A DNA stretch of 64,000 bases from Salinimicrobium flavum (lineage in GTDB: Bacteria; Bacteroidota; Bacteroidia; Flavobacteriales; Flavobacteriaceae). Shown piece by piece: positions 43,814 to 55,800 of the stretch. The notes beneath the pieces were generated by a model. The model was not told the DNA's origin. It saw nothing but the letters and a program-made list of their open reading frames with translations, and did not search any database. Made by a program: the position numbers and the translations under genes. The stretch spans positions 1-64,000 of the forward strand of contig NZ_JBHULT010000009.1 in assembly GCF_042684505.1 (NCBI RefSeq), read 5' to 3'. Within the stretch, counting starts at the first letter, position 1. Each line of letters opens with the position of its first letter.

Positions 43814-45058
43814 ATGAAAAAACTGGCAGCTTTTTTTATCCTTATATTTTGTCTCTCATGCAGCCAAGAAGAAGAGGAACCCAGAGTATTAAGCAGTGAA
43901 AATCAAATCACCTCCTTTGCCCTGAACTTCGCAGGTGAAAACATTGCCGGTGAAATTGATCAACACGAAAGAACTATTGTCTTTCAGACCGACGGTAAAG
44001 ACGTTTCCTCCTTAACTCCGTCTGTAAACATTTCTCCAAAGGCCAGGATAGAGCCCGCCTCCGGTGTGGCACAGGATTTTACTTCAACGGTTCCCTATAC
44101 CGTTTATGCGGAAGATGGAATTCCTAATGTTTACCGGGTAACTATAAACAACAGACCAATATCTGCAAATAATGAGATCAACAGCTTCAGTTTTGTGGTT
44201 GACGGAGAAACGATCGAAGCAGATATAGACAGAACAAACGGAATAATAAAAGCAGATGTGACCTTTACAGATATTAAAGAGCTTTCACCTGTTATTTCTA
44301 TTCCCGGGTATGCTTCCATTGACCCTCCTGCTGAAACGGTCGTGGATTTTACCACACCTGTCACTTATACAGTAACTGCAGAAAATGGTGATAGCCGCAA
44401 ATATGTCGTAAAGGTAAATGAGCCGGAAATACAAAGCGTCATACACCAGTATTTCCCCGGAAACCAAAGTTTCTTTGTTGGGGCCAAAGCGGGAATAATG
44501 GGCAGATTTTTAATGAACGAAGGAGAAGATCCAGACGTATATCTCTTGGACGGAACCTCCAAATATACACTTAACGAGCTGGAGTATCACTTTTCTTACA
44601 GCGACACCCACACCGGTATTGATTACTATGCCGTAAGTTTTGTTATTCCCGATGACACCCCCACAAATATTTATAAGGTCGTCCTGGAAAAGCAAGGATA
44701 CAGGGTAGAGTTTGACAATTTTGATGTCAATTTAGAAGATGCTCCCAACCCCACCTCATTGAGTCAGGAGGTCTTTAGCAGAGAGGACGTTCTCAGCATT
44801 TATGGAGAGAATCTTACAGCGGGAATAATAATCCCATCTGATGGACAGCATTACCTGATCTTTAATTACACCACCGAATATACTAAGGTTGACATCCGGG
44901 TGAACGAAGAAAAAACAGAAATGAATTTTACACCCGATTACAACTACGACCGTCTTTACCCTGCATATTTTGCCCGGGAACCTGAAGAAAAGATCATTAC
45001 TTTTTTTGATCCTGTATCCAAACGTATAGGCCGCAGTATCAAAACAGTATTTAAATAG
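43814..45058 (+). CDS. DUF5018-like repeat lipoprotein
   Basis: This is a 414-residue lipoprotein (CLSCS, Cys16). Two tandem DUF5018-like beta-sandwich domains (about 30-110 and 115-205) share the pattern ITSFAL ... GEIDQHERTIVF ... VPYTVYAEDG ... YRVTIN. Then comes an IPT/TIG-like C-terminal region. Such proteins are common surface components in Bacteroidota, with unknown ligands. It is probably co-transcribed with the PQQ-propeller gene. Confidence 0.8.
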   Translation: MKKLAAFFILIFCLSCSQEEEEPRVLSSENQITSFALNFAGENIAGEIDQHERTIVFQTDGKDVSSLTPSVNISPKARIEPASGVAQDFTSTVPYTVYAEDGIPNVYRVTINNRPISANNEINSFSFVVDGETIEADIDRTNGIIKADVTFTDIKELSPVISIPGYASIDPPAETVVDFTTPVTYTVTAENGDSRKYVVKVNEPEIQSVIHQYFPGNQSFFVGAKAGIMGRFLMNEGEDPDVYLLDGTSKYTLNELEYHFSYSDTHTGIDYYAVSFVIPDDTPTNIYKVVLEKQGYRVEFDNFDVNLEDAPNPTSLSQEVFSREDVLSIYGENLTAGIIIPSDGQHYLIFNYTTEYTKVDIRVNEEKTEMNFTPDYNYDRLYPAYFAREPEEKIITFFDPVSKRIGRSIKTVFK

Positions 45059-45195
45059 AGAAACCTGAAGATTTTCTCCCCGGGCTGTAGGTCACGATGA
45101 GAATTGAGAGAAGCCCGAAAATATGGTTTTTTCACACCTTTTTCAGGTTTAATTTTTTAGAAAATAATTTTTTACGTCAACTTTAATACCTTATT

Positions 45196-48100
45196 ATGTC
45201 AAGAATTTTACCTGTAGTTCTTCTGTTGTTTTTCTGCTATACTTCCAGGGCCCAGACATCCTGGGAATTACTAAATCCCACCCCTTCCTATGAAGCAGGA
45301 AAAAAAGTGGTGTTTACTTCCGCAGATAAAGGTTTTATAATCACCCAAAAAGACCTTCTTTATACTGTAGATGCCGGTGCAACCTGGAATAAAAAGATGG
45401 ATCTTCCAGGTGCAAATGACATTCATTTCCTGGGAGATCTTGGTTATATGGCAGGAAGTAACGGTTCGGTGTATGTTTCTAAAGACGGGGGAGATACCTG
45501 GGCGCAGGTAAATACCGGCTCTAATGAAAATTTCAATACTGTACAGATCATTAATGAAACCACCATCGTACTAACGGGATCTAATTCCATAGTGAGGACA
45601 GATGATGGGGGAGCAACATGGCAGGATCATATAGTGGAGGGATATTATAAGGTCAATAAAACTTTCTTCACCAGCCCCCTTACCGGTCATGCCGTTTGTA
45701 ATGGAGGTTTTATCCTAAAAACCAGTGATGGCGGAAAAACCTGGAAGGTTACCGAGAGTACAAATACATTTCCCAACGATTTCTTTGCTGTCTATTTCGT
45801 AAATGAAAATACAGGGTTTGCCTCAAAGCAGCATGATGCCCTGCTCAAAACCTCAGATGGTGGAGAAACCTGGCAGAAAATGGGAAGCACCACCGATGCT
45901 TTTTATACCTTCTTCTTTTTGGATGAATCCACGGGATATGCTGCCGGGGAACATGGTGCAGTCTATAAAACTTTGGATGGCGGTAAAACCTGGAAGTGGA
46001 TAAGCTTTCAGGATGCCCGTATCTCTCACACGAGCATCTACGGAATTCATTTTCAGAACACTGGAGTTGGTTTTGTCGTGGGAGATCGGGGCATGATTTA
46101 TAAAACCACTGATGGCGGCAGTACCTGGCAACCGAATTCACCATTTTACACAGATGTGCAAAACCTTCAGTTTGTATCCGGTACCGTGGGTTATGCTTCT
46201 AATTATACCGATCTGCTCAAAACCACTGACGGAGGTAAGACCTGGAATAAAATGGGATCACCATTGGAAGGAGCCGGAATATTTAAACTGGAATTCCTTG
46301 ATGAGAATACCGGTTATGCTACTGTTGGTGTTCACAATTACGTCTATGAAGTCTTTAAGACAGTTGACGGAGGAGTTACATGGGTACAAACAAATAATGG
46401 CATGGAAATAATGCGGGATAATTTATACTCGCTGAAATTTATTGATGAAAATGTAGGCTTCGTAAGTGGCGGCTATAACCAGAAAGGGGTTTTTAAAACA
46501 ACCAATGGAGGAGACAGCTGGTTAATTGTGGAAGACCTTAGCTTTGGAGAAATGCAGTTTCCCGATGAGACCACGGGTTACGGGATGCAGGTACATCAAA
46601 TGTTAAAAAGGATTTTTAGAACAACAGATTCAGGAGAAAACTGGGAAGTGGTTTTAGAAACAGAAGACAATCTTACAAGCATGTATTTTGTAACAAAAGA
46701 AGTGGGATATGTAACTGCAGAATATGGGATCATGTACAAAACTACCGACGGTGGAGAATCATGGAGCAAACTGGATGTTCCCTATAATGATTACATGCAC
46801 GTAAAATTTTTCAACGAAAATATAGGGTATGTACTGGATGATAGTAACGGGATCTGGAAAACGGTGAACGCAGGCTACAGCTGGGAAAGAATCTCTTTCC
46901 ATTGGGGGATTAAGGCTATTGACATTACAGAGGAAGAACAGATCTTTCTTTCGGGAACCAACGGAAGGATCCTGAAAAGTTCTGTCACCTACAACTCCTT
47001 CAGCCTAACGCCGGGGCCCGCAGAAGAAATCTTTAGCAATAGCGCACGGCTTACCGGAAATGTTACTTCCAATAGTGGCATTATCAAAGAAATTCAGTTT
47101 GAGTACGGTACAAATTATAAGTTTGACAACGTAAAATCTGTAAGTCCGGGTACAATTGAAGCGAGCAAATCTGTAAACATGGCAGTTAAGGTAGATGGGC
47201 TGCTTCAGGAAACCACTTATCAATACAGAATTAAGGCCATTTATGAGGGCAAAACAGTACGTAGTGAGATCAGGGAATTCAAAACCAAAAAGGATTATGA
47301 ATTAAAACTGCACTACAATCAAATAGACATGGCTACAAACACAGTAAAAGCTTCCGGACTTGTGGTTTCTAACAAAGCCGAGATCTCTGGAATCGAATTC
47401 CAGTACGGTACTGCCGAAGCTCCATTTTCTAAGGCTGTCTCTGCAACTCCTGCTGTTATATCGGGTATGGCTTCTTCAGATGTAGTGGCAACCATTACAG
47501 GATTGGAAGCCAACACCAAATACCAGATAAGGATCAAAGCAGTTCATGAAGGGGATATCATATATAGCCAGTCGCAGGAATTTATAACTTATCCGGAATT
47601 TCAAATCACTCTCAACAGCGTAGGGATCACAGAAAGTTCTGCCTCTTTTTCTGCTTATGTCTCTGCTATTTCTGCAGATATAAAGGATCTTGTTTTTGAA
47701 TACGGCAGCCCCGAATTTGAGCACGAAGCAGTTGCAGATCCGGGTACGGTCGCTTTTTCCCACGGCGGTTATATTTCTGCGACAACAGGCGATCTTGACC
47801 CTTCAAAGACGTATTACTACAGGGTTAAAGGAGTGATGGGCGAAAAAACCATTTACAGCAAAACCGGGGTTTTTAACTTCTCTGCAGAACCTATAGTTAT
47901 TCCCAGTGGTACTAATGCAAATGCAAACAGGACAGTAAATGTGGAGGGCCTGATCAATCCCGGAGCAAAGTACCTTTCGAACATCAGGTTTGAATATGGG
48001 CTTGATCAGGAATTTGATCTTTCTGTGCCTGCCTCGCCTTCTGCTTTAAGTGGAAACTTTACTTCCGCGGTTACAGCCGTTCTGGACAATCTGGTCCCCG

Positions 48101-48900
48101 GCAGCTCCTACACCTTTAGGATCAAAGCTCAGGAAGGCTCGAAAACGCTTATTTCTGATGCATACACCTTCGCTACAGAAGCAGCAGTTGTAATAGCGCA
48201 GGATGTTCTAAGTTTACAGGTTATTAACGAGACCTGTCTCGGCAAAAATAACGGTAGTTTTATACTCGCTGCAAGTGAAGAACATGATTTCACCGCCAGT
48301 ATTAACGGAGAAGAACATGAATTCTCCTCTCAATTAAAGCTGGAAGATCTTGCCCCCGGCTTATACAACGTCTGTGTTACCGCAAAGTCTGTTCCCGATT
48401 TTCAACAATGTTATGATTTCAATATAGCAGCCGGAAACTCCATTGCAGGTATGGCAGTGATGGAACAAACTGCCACAACTAATTTTGCCAATATTAGTAT
48501 GCAAGAGGGAACAGCTCCCTTTACCGTTAGCCTTAACGGCAGAGTTGTTGCCGAATATTTTTCAAATGATTTCTCTGTTAAGGTAAAGCAGGGAGATAAA
48601 CTTCAAATAAGTTCCATGGCCTCCTGTGAAGGTGTATTTGCATTCGATGTGGACCTGAAGAATAACCTCACTGCCTATCCAAATCCTGCTTCTTCAGTTT
48701 TAAACATACTTATACCGTATGCAGAGAATGAAGAAGTTAATGTCGAGTTGTATAATAATCATGGCAGTCTCATCTCTTCCGGAATGTATACGGTGTCTAA
48801 CAACACAGTCTCTGTATCCGTAGAGAGCCTGGCCTCAGGTTTTTATTTCGCCGTGGTTAAACTTGATTCTCCCAAAACGATCAAATTTTCAAAAAAATGA
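45196..48900 (+). CDS. Ycf48/BNR-repeat T9SS-secreted protein
   Basis: This is a 1234-residue secreted protein. Its signal peptide ends at SRAQ (about residue 20). Residues about 25-600 hold at least ten Ycf48/BNR-like propeller blades with the repeated motif KTTDGGKTW or variants (for example KTSDGGETW, RTTDSGENW). Four fibronectin-like domains follow (about 610-1000), each with EFQYGTA-type strands and YRIKA repeats. A Cys-containing segment comes next, then a type A T9SS sorting domain (about 1160-1234: AYPNPASSVLNI ... GFYFAVV). It is expected at the cell surface or released. Its stop overlaps the next gene's ATG. Confidence 0.88.
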   Translation: MSRILPVVLLLFFCYTSRAQTSWELLNPTPSYEAGKKVVFTSADKGFIITQKDLLYTVDAGATWNKKMDLPGANDIHFLGDLGYMAGSNGSVYVSKDGGDTWAQVNTGSNENFNTVQIINETTIVLTGSNSIVRTDDGGATWQDHIVEGYYKVNKTFFTSPLTGHAVCNGGFILKTSDGGKTWKVTESTNTFPNDFFAVYFVNENTGFASKQHDALLKTSDGGETWQKMGSTTDAFYTFFFLDESTGYAAGEHGAVYKTLDGGKTWKWISFQDARISHTSIYGIHFQNTGVGFVVGDRGMIYKTTDGGSTWQPNSPFYTDVQNLQFVSGTVGYASNYTDLLKTTDGGKTWNKMGSPLEGAGIFKLEFLDENTGYATVGVHNYVYEVFKTVDGGVTWVQTNNGMEIMRDNLYSLKFIDENVGFVSGGYNQKGVFKTTNGGDSWLIVEDLSFGEMQFPDETTGYGMQVHQMLKRIFRTTDSGENWEVVLETEDNLTSMYFVTKEVGYVTAEYGIMYKTTDGGESWSKLDVPYNDYMHVKFFNENIGYVLDDSNGIWKTVNAGYSWERISFHWGIKAIDITEEEQIFLSGTNGRILKSSVTYNSFSLTPGPAEEIFSNSARLTGNVTSNSGIIKEIQFEYGTNYKFDNVKSVSPGTIEASKSVNMAVKVDGLLQETTYQYRIKAIYEGKTVRSEIREFKTKKDYELKLHYNQIDMATNTVKASGLVVSNKAEISGIEFQYGTAEAPFSKAVSATPAVISGMASSDVVATITGLEANTKYQIRIKAVHEGDIIYSQSQEFITYPEFQITLNSVGITESSASFSAYVSAISADIKDLVFEYGSPEFEHEAVADPGTVAFSHGGYISATTGDLDPSKTYYYRVKGVMGEKTIYSKTGVFNFSAEPIVIPSGTNANANRTVNVEGLINPGAKYLSNIRFEYGLDQEFDLSVPASPSALSGNFTSAVTAVLDNLVPGSSYTFRIKAQEGSKTLISDAYTFATEAAVVIAQDVLSLQVINETCLGKNNGSFILAASEEHDFTASINGEEHEFSSQLKLEDLAPGLYNVCVTAKSVPDFQQCYDFNIAAGNSIAGMAVMEQTATTNFANISMQEGTAPFTVSLNGRVVAEYFSNDFSVKVKQGDKLQISSMASCEGVFAFDVDLKNNLTAYPNPASSVLNILIPYAENEEVNVELYNNHGSLISSGMYTVSNNTVSVSVESLASGFYFAVVKLDSPKTIKFSKK

Positions 48901-49571
48901 GAAAAATAAATTTCCTACTGTTAAGTGGCCTGATGCTTTTGTCCTGTACTGCTGAAGATCAGCCTGTAGAAAACAAAGCACCTTCGAAACCTTTACTTCT
49001 GGCACCGGAAAATGACCTTTTTTGTACAACAGATGTCCAAATCTTTGAATGGTCTCGGGCTACCGATCCTGAAGAAGACGAGCTGGTCTATAACCTGGAA
49101 ATTTCAGAAGACAAGGAATTTAAAAATCTGTTTTTTTCAGGTGAAACAGGTAACCTGTCCAAAACCGTCCCTTTAAAAAAAGGAGAAGATTTTTATTGGA
49201 GAGTCTCTGCCCGCGATAAAAATGGAAATAAGAGTGAGTACTCTGCTTTCAGGAGTCTTTATACAGAAGCTGAAGCAACTTCAAACTTTTTACCTACTGC
49301 AGCCGTAGTAGTTTCACCCGAAGAAGGTGCGCAAATAAGTGGTACTACTACAAGCCTCGAATGGACTGCTGAAGATGCCGATGGCGACCAGCTTTCTTTT
49401 GATCTTTATTTCGGTAAGAGTGTGGAACCCGAACTGCTTAAAGAAAACCTGGCAGCTTTCACTTATGACGTGAGTCTGGAGACGGGCAGTACTTACTACT
49501 GGAAAGTAATCGTAAAGGATGAGCATGGAGGAATAACGGGCGGAAAGGTCTGGTCTTTTACGACCGAATAA
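48897..49571 (+). CDS. Fibronectin-like lipoprotein
   Basis: This is a 224-residue lipoprotein (MLLSC, Cys17). Two fibronectin type III-like domains (about 30-125 and 132-224) share the pattern FEWSRATDPEEDELVYNLEI / LEWTAEDADGDQLSFDLYFG, each ending YYWKV or FYWRV. It overlaps the 1234-residue gene by four bases (ATGA), so the two are coupled and may form a surface complex. No enzymatic motif is present. Confidence 0.82.
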   Translation: MRKINFLLLSGLMLLSCTAEDQPVENKAPSKPLLLAPENDLFCTTDVQIFEWSRATDPEEDELVYNLEISEDKEFKNLFFSGETGNLSKTVPLKKGEDFYWRVSARDKNGNKSEYSAFRSLYTEAEATSNFLPTAAVVVSPEEGAQISGTTTSLEWTAEDADGDQLSFDLYFGKSVEPELLKENLAAFTYDVSLETGSTYYWKVIVKDEHGGITGGKVWSFTTE

Positions 49572-49675
49572 AAGTTTGAAACATTAGTTCTCGGCGGATC
49601 CCCTGTTATTCAGACTGAAGTGCAACGGCGCGAAACCCGCCAGGCAAGAATCTCTTTAAGGGTAGTTGTTCTGCC

Positions 49676-49790
49676 AACTTTTGCAAAGTCAGGAATTGGC
49701 GAAGGGGAGCTGCAGTTCGCGAACACTGTACAGCTATCCAACAACAACACCATTGTCCCCGGCACGGGGCACTACAACGCGCTAAATTCT
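49676..49790 (+). pseudogene. Decayed internal fragment of mnmE
   Basis: The DNA matches mnmE codons about 388-431. AACAACAACACCAT and CACTACAACGCGCT align at about 80 percent over 44 bases with 19021-19064. The translated segment keeps the order SG-GEGELQFANT, NNNTIV, GHYNAL. The region corresponding to the rest of mnmE, including the last 55 codons, is absent, so it is not the island attachment site. It is a relic of a second mnmE copy. Confidence 0.75.
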
Positions 49791-49810
49791 CAGAGAAAGT
49801 CTAAAAAACC

Positions 49811-49839
49811 AAAGGCCCATCTTACAGACGGGCCTTTTT
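49811..49839. terminator. Bidirectional terminator
   Basis: An 8-bp stem (49811-49818 with 49830-49837) is followed by T residues, with A residues before it. It serves the exported-protein run (+) and the convergent giant gene (-). Confidence 0.82.
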
Positions 49840-49844
49840 AGCTC

Positions 49845-52800
49845 TTAATTTTTTATAAACCGTTTAAAGATAGATCCGTCGTCTGTTTCAAATCTGAGGA
49901 TATAGGTGGCGTTTGGCAACGAATTTATTTCGACCCGGTCATTATTGATAATCCCCTGTTTTTTCATGACCCCCGAGATATCATAGATCATGTAAGGCCG
50001 GTTAGAAGTGGATTTTGGCCCTTTGATGTTCACTATATCGCTGGCAGCAACCGGATACAGAATGTATTCATAACTCCTATCCACAGCATCAACGGGTATT
50101 TCGGTGGTTTTGCGCTGGTCTTTGGCTACCGCTACAGTGACCGTACGTTCCGTAAAGTTTCCGGAATCATCGGTAACTTTTATGGTAATATAATATTCCC
50201 GTCCGGTTCCTTTACCAGATCGTTCTGCCCTTAACAGTACCTGGTGTTCATCCACTACTTCCCAATCGGGAGCTTCGTCGCCTTTTCCGGTACTTTCGGG
50301 CTCATTGCTGGTAATAGTGATTTCTGTGCCCGCAATGCTACAGTTATCCCAGGCGACGTAGTCAATGTAAACAGGAACCATTTTATGGTTTGGAGGCCAT
50401 AGTGGCTCATAGTTTTCCTGCAGATCTGCAATTACCGGAGATTCTGTATCTGTAACCACCACCTCAAAACTACAGGTGGTCACCTCCCCTGTTGTTCTAA
50501 CAAGCTCGAAGGTATTGGTGGTGGCACCAATGGGGAACAATGAACCGCTGGGGAGTCCTGCAGTTTGAGTGACGGACATGACATCACCACCGCAATATTC
50601 TGTGGCCACAAATCCGGGATAATCTACCATAGCCCCGCAGGTTCCGGGCGTGTTGTCTACAAAAATATTCTCCGGACATTGGTTTGCTGTCGATATATCA
50701 AAATAAGGGGTGGTAGTGATTATATGTGTTTCCGGGTCGTAAGTGAAGGTAATTTCCCCGTCTGCCGGAACAAATAACTTTATGTCATAACCCCATTCAA
50801 CTCCGTCATCCCCATAGAAGGATAAAATATTACAGCTAACTGTTTCTTTCACCCAGTAGTTGTAACATCCGGCAGGAAGTGCAAAGGTTCCTTCCCATGC
50901 CCCCGTTTCGGGATTAAATTCTAACATCGGGCTCTCACATTCAAGATCAAAATCTGAAGTGCACCCCAATTCATTCTGTAGATTTCCCAGCAGGGATACT
51001 TTTGTCACCACCTCTGGAGCACCGCTATAAGGGGTCGAACTTATTTCATGGGTTTGCGGATCATAACTAAAGGCAATTTCTTCTTCTGACGGAACATACA
51101 ACTGGATCTCATTAGCCCATTCAACTCCGTTTTCTCCATAAAGAATCACATTACAACCCGAGATTTCAACTATCCAGTAAGTATAACATCCGGCGGGAAG
51201 CACAAAGCTTCCTTCCCAGGCACCGGTATCAGGATTAAATTCCATTTCGGGATTGCCACATTGCTGGTCATAATCCTTTTCACAGCCGGTTTCCTCCTGC
51301 AGTGATCCATAAAGCCAGACTTTGGTTATCTCCTGCGGAGACCCACTATAAGGTGTGGAAGTAATCAGGTGTGTTTGAGGATCATAACTAAAGGTAATTT
51401 CTCCATCTGCCGGGATATATAACTTAATATCATTACCCCCTTCAACTCCGTCTTCCCCATAATACGATTTTTCACAGCCAAATCTTTCCTGTACATGGTA
51501 AATATAACATCCCTTGGAAAGCATAAAACTTCCTTCCCACAAGCCAGATTCAGGATTAAATTCCAGTGCTGAATATTCGCATTCATCTTCCCAGTCTTCA
51601 TTACAACCCAGTTCCCTCTGTAATGTACCTCTCAAGGCCACTCCGGTCACTTCTTGAGGAACGCCGCTGTAGGGCGAGGAAGTCAGGATATGGGTCTGAG
51701 GATCATAACTGAAGGTGATTTGTGCATCTTCCGGTACATACAAACTTAAATTCTGTCCTGTACTTCCATTTTCGCCATAGTAGAAAACACTACACATCGA
51801 TTCTTCTTTTACCCAATAATCGTAACACCCGGCAGGTAAGCTAAAGCTTGCCTCCCAGAAACCCGAATCGGTATTATATTGCAAGGCCCGGTCATCCGGA
51901 ATGCCTGTAAGTGAAACTGCTGTTGCTTCCTGTGGAACTCCACTGTAGGGAGTTGAAGTTATAATGTGGGTTTCCGGATCATAGGTAAAAGAAATTTCCC
52001 CATCTTCCGGTATATATAACTGAATTTGCTCACCCCCAGTGGAGCCATTTTCCCCATAAAGAGTCCAGTTACAGCCAAATGTTTCTTTAACCCAATATGC
52101 ATGGCAACCGGCAGAAAGAGTAAAGCTGCCTTTCCATTTAGCGGAATCAGGATCATATACCAACGCAGGTTGATCACATTCCGGATTATTAATGGATTCA
52201 CATCCAAATTCCTCCTGGAAAGTTCCGGTGAGGGAGACACTGGTAATTTCCTCCGGAACACCAATGTAAGGAGTTGAGCTTAGGAGGTGAGTCTGTGGAT
52301 CATAACTAAACGTAATTTCAGCTTCTTCCGGTATGTATAACTGAATTTCACCCCATGGATTTCCATTTTCTCCATACTCAAAAGCGCCACAAACAGTTAC
52401 TTCCCTCACCCGGTAAGTATAGCATCCGGCAGGAAGTGTAAAGCTACCCTTCCAGGTTTCCGAAGCAGGATCATAGTCCAAAGCTGAATTTTCACAATCC
52501 TCTTCCGACGGGTAAGCACAACCCAATTCGTCTTGCATATCCCCTATAAGATATACGTTGGTCATCTCAGGTGGAACATCGCCGTAGGGTGTTGAACTGA
52601 TGAGATGTGTTTGCGGATCGTAACTAAAGGTGATCTCCCCATTGGAGGGTACATATAAATGAATAACATCGCCAGACTCCTGTCCGTTTTCTCCAAACAG
52701 GATACCTTCATTACACCCAAATTTTTCTTTGATCAGGTACCAATAACACCCGGCAGGAAGTGTAAAGCTGCCTTCCCAAAAACCGGAATCGGGGTTAAAA

Positions 52801-55800
52801 TTTAAAGCAGGTTTGTCACAATCGGGATTCGCTTCAGACTCACAGCCCAACTCATCCTGTAAAGAACCCAACAGAGATACTTTTGTGATTTCCTGAGGAA
52901 CACCACTATAGGGTGTTGAAGATATTGTATGGGATTGCGGATCATAACTAAAGGTGAGTTCAGCTTCTGTTGGTACATATAGCTGGATCTCCTGCCCGTA
53001 CACTCCATTTTCTCCATAGTAGGTTTCCACACAACCAAAGGTCTCTTTGACCCAGTAGGTATAACATCCTTCGGAAAGGGTAAAACTGCCCTCCCAAAGA
53101 CCCGAATCAGTATTCAGGATCAGTTCATTTTGAAAAGAACCTTCAAGGGCCACTGCAGTTACTTCCTGCGGCGTACCGCTGTAAGGGGAAGAACTTATGA
53201 TATGGGTTCGGGGGTCATAACTGAAGCTGACCTCCCCGTCTAGTGGAACATATAGCTGAATATAACCTCCTGTTTCACCATTTTCTCCGTATGATACAGT
53301 AATACATGCAGATTTTTCCTGTACCTGATAGGTATAACAGCCTTCGGAAAGAGAATAACTACCCTCCCATAATCCTGAATCAGCATTCAGGATCAGTTCG
53401 TTTTGTAAAGATCCTTCGAGAGATACTGAAGTGATTTCTTCCGGATAACCGCTATAAGGGGTCGAATTTACCAGATGAGTCTGTGGATCATACTTAAAGG
53501 TGATCTCAGCTTCTGCCGGCACATATAGTTCGATAGACGACCCATAGTATTCTCCATTTTCTCCGTAGTAGTTCTCATTGCAGCCAATGATTTCTCTTAC
53601 CTGATAGGTATAACATCCTTCGGAAAGGGTAAAACTACCCTCCCAAAGACCCGATGCAGCATTCAGGGTCAGCTCATTTTGAAAAGAGGATCCTTCGAGA
53701 GTGACTGAAGTGGCTTCCTGCGGATTACCGCTATAAGGAGTTGAAGTTATCAGGTGAGTTTGCGGATCATAACTAAAGGTAATTTCAGCTTCTGTCGGCA
53801 CATATAGCTGGATCTCCTGCCAGTATACTCCATTTTCTCCATAGTAGGTTTCCACACAGCCAAAGGTCTCTTTGACCCAGTAGGTATAACATCCTTCGGA
53901 AAGGGTAAAACTGCCCTCCCAAAGACCCGAATCAGTATTCAGGAGCAGTTCATTTTGAAAAGACGAACCTTCAAGGGCCACTGCAGTTACTTCCTGCGGC
54001 GTACCGCTGTAAGGGGAAGAACTTATGATATGGGTTTCAGGGTCATAACTGAAGCTGACCTCCCCGTCTAAGGGAACGTATAGCTGAATATAACCTCCTA
54101 TTTCACCATTTTCTCCGTATGCTAAGGTGCTACACTCGGATGTTTCCTCAATCATATACGTGTAACAGCCTTTAGGAAGCATAAAGTTTCCTTCCCACAT
54201 GCCTGAATCAGCATTAAACACTAATGTTGATTTTTCACAATAATATTCAGGAGCACACAAGACCTCCTGAATAGTTCCTGTAAGAGATACTTTTGAAATT
54301 TCCGGCGAAGAAAAAGGCGTTGATTTTATTAAATGGGTTTCGGGATCATAAGTAAATGATATTTCCCCGTCTTCGGGAAGATATAGCTGTATCTCGTCAA
54401 TATTTCCCTTGGTTCCGTTTTCTCCATAAAATGTTACAGTACATCCAAATGTTTCCTTTATAAAATAAGAATAGCAACCCGAGGGAAGCCAAAAGCTGAC
54501 TTCCCACATTCCGGTATCAGGGTTATTCTCTAACGCAGGCTTATCGCACCCGTAAAAGTCAAATTCATATTCACAACCCAGCTCATCCTGAAAAGATCCC
54601 ACTAACGATACGTTAGTCACCTCCTGAGGAACACCACTATATGGGGTTGTTTGAATGAGATGGGTTTCGGGATCATAACTAAAGGAAATTTCACCAGCTG
54701 AAGGAATATAAATTTTATATTGCTCTCCCCCGAATGTACCCTCTTCCCCATAGAAATTGGTAGAATTACAACCAAAAGTTTCTTTTACATAATAAGAATA
54801 ACATCCCGCAGGAAGAAAAAAAGTGCCTTCCCATTTACCGGAAACAAGATTGGAAATCAGAGCGGGATTATCACATCCGTAATAGTCATCATCAGTATAA
54901 CAGCCTAATTCACTTTGTAAAGATCCTACGAGAGAGACTTGTGTTACCTCCTGTGGAGGATTGACGTATGGTGAGGAGGTCACGACATGACTGATGGGAT
55001 CATAGGTGAAATGAGTCACTTCAGGATTAGAAGGAATATACAAGCTATAATCTTCTCCATTAAAAATACCTTCCTGTCCATAATTATTTTGCAAGTTATT
55101 GTCGAGTACCACTCTATAATTGTAGCAACCTGAAGGAATGTGAAAATCCCCCTCAAACAATCCCGATTCAGGATTCCAGGTAAGTGCAGTATTTGTGCAA
55201 TCACCCATCCCATCACTACTGCAGCCTAATTCATCCTGAAAGCTTCCTGAAAGCACCACGATTGGCAAACAATCCGGTGAGAAGCCACTTGTCATTGGCG
55301 AAGTGGTGACCAGGTGGGTGACCGGGTCGTAGGTAAAGGTGACCTCTTCAGGGCCGGCAGGTACACACAGGAAAATATCAGCTCCGCCATAGTCCCCGTT
55401 TTCCCCGTAATTTATGTCCCAGCTGCCTCCCACTGCTACTTTATACCGGTGATTCCCCTCAGGTATCTCAAAAGTTCCTGAATATAATTCTGTGGAGGAA
55501 TTAAAGGTAAGCGCGGTAATTTCGCAATTAGCATCCCAGTCTGTTTCACATCCCATAGCATTTTGAAATGTTCCCGAAATCACCACTTTTTCCGGCGGGG
55601 CAGGCCCCAGGTCCTGCAGGACCACGTTATCAAGGTAAGTGGTAGTCTCATTCCCGCCAAACTCAAAGCTGAGTTTGTGCAGATCAAAGACAGAAGTGGC
55701 TTCGAACTGCAGGCTTATGGTCTGCCATCCAGTAGAGAGATAAAAATAAATGCTTTCAATTAAGTTAATAGCATTGCCTCCCTCTTCTCCAAGGAATAAC

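Noticed and set aside
49620..49841. 73-residue protein gene
   Set aside because: It is a decayed mnmE segment joined to dispersed-repeat and terminator sequence, so it is annotated as a pseudogene.
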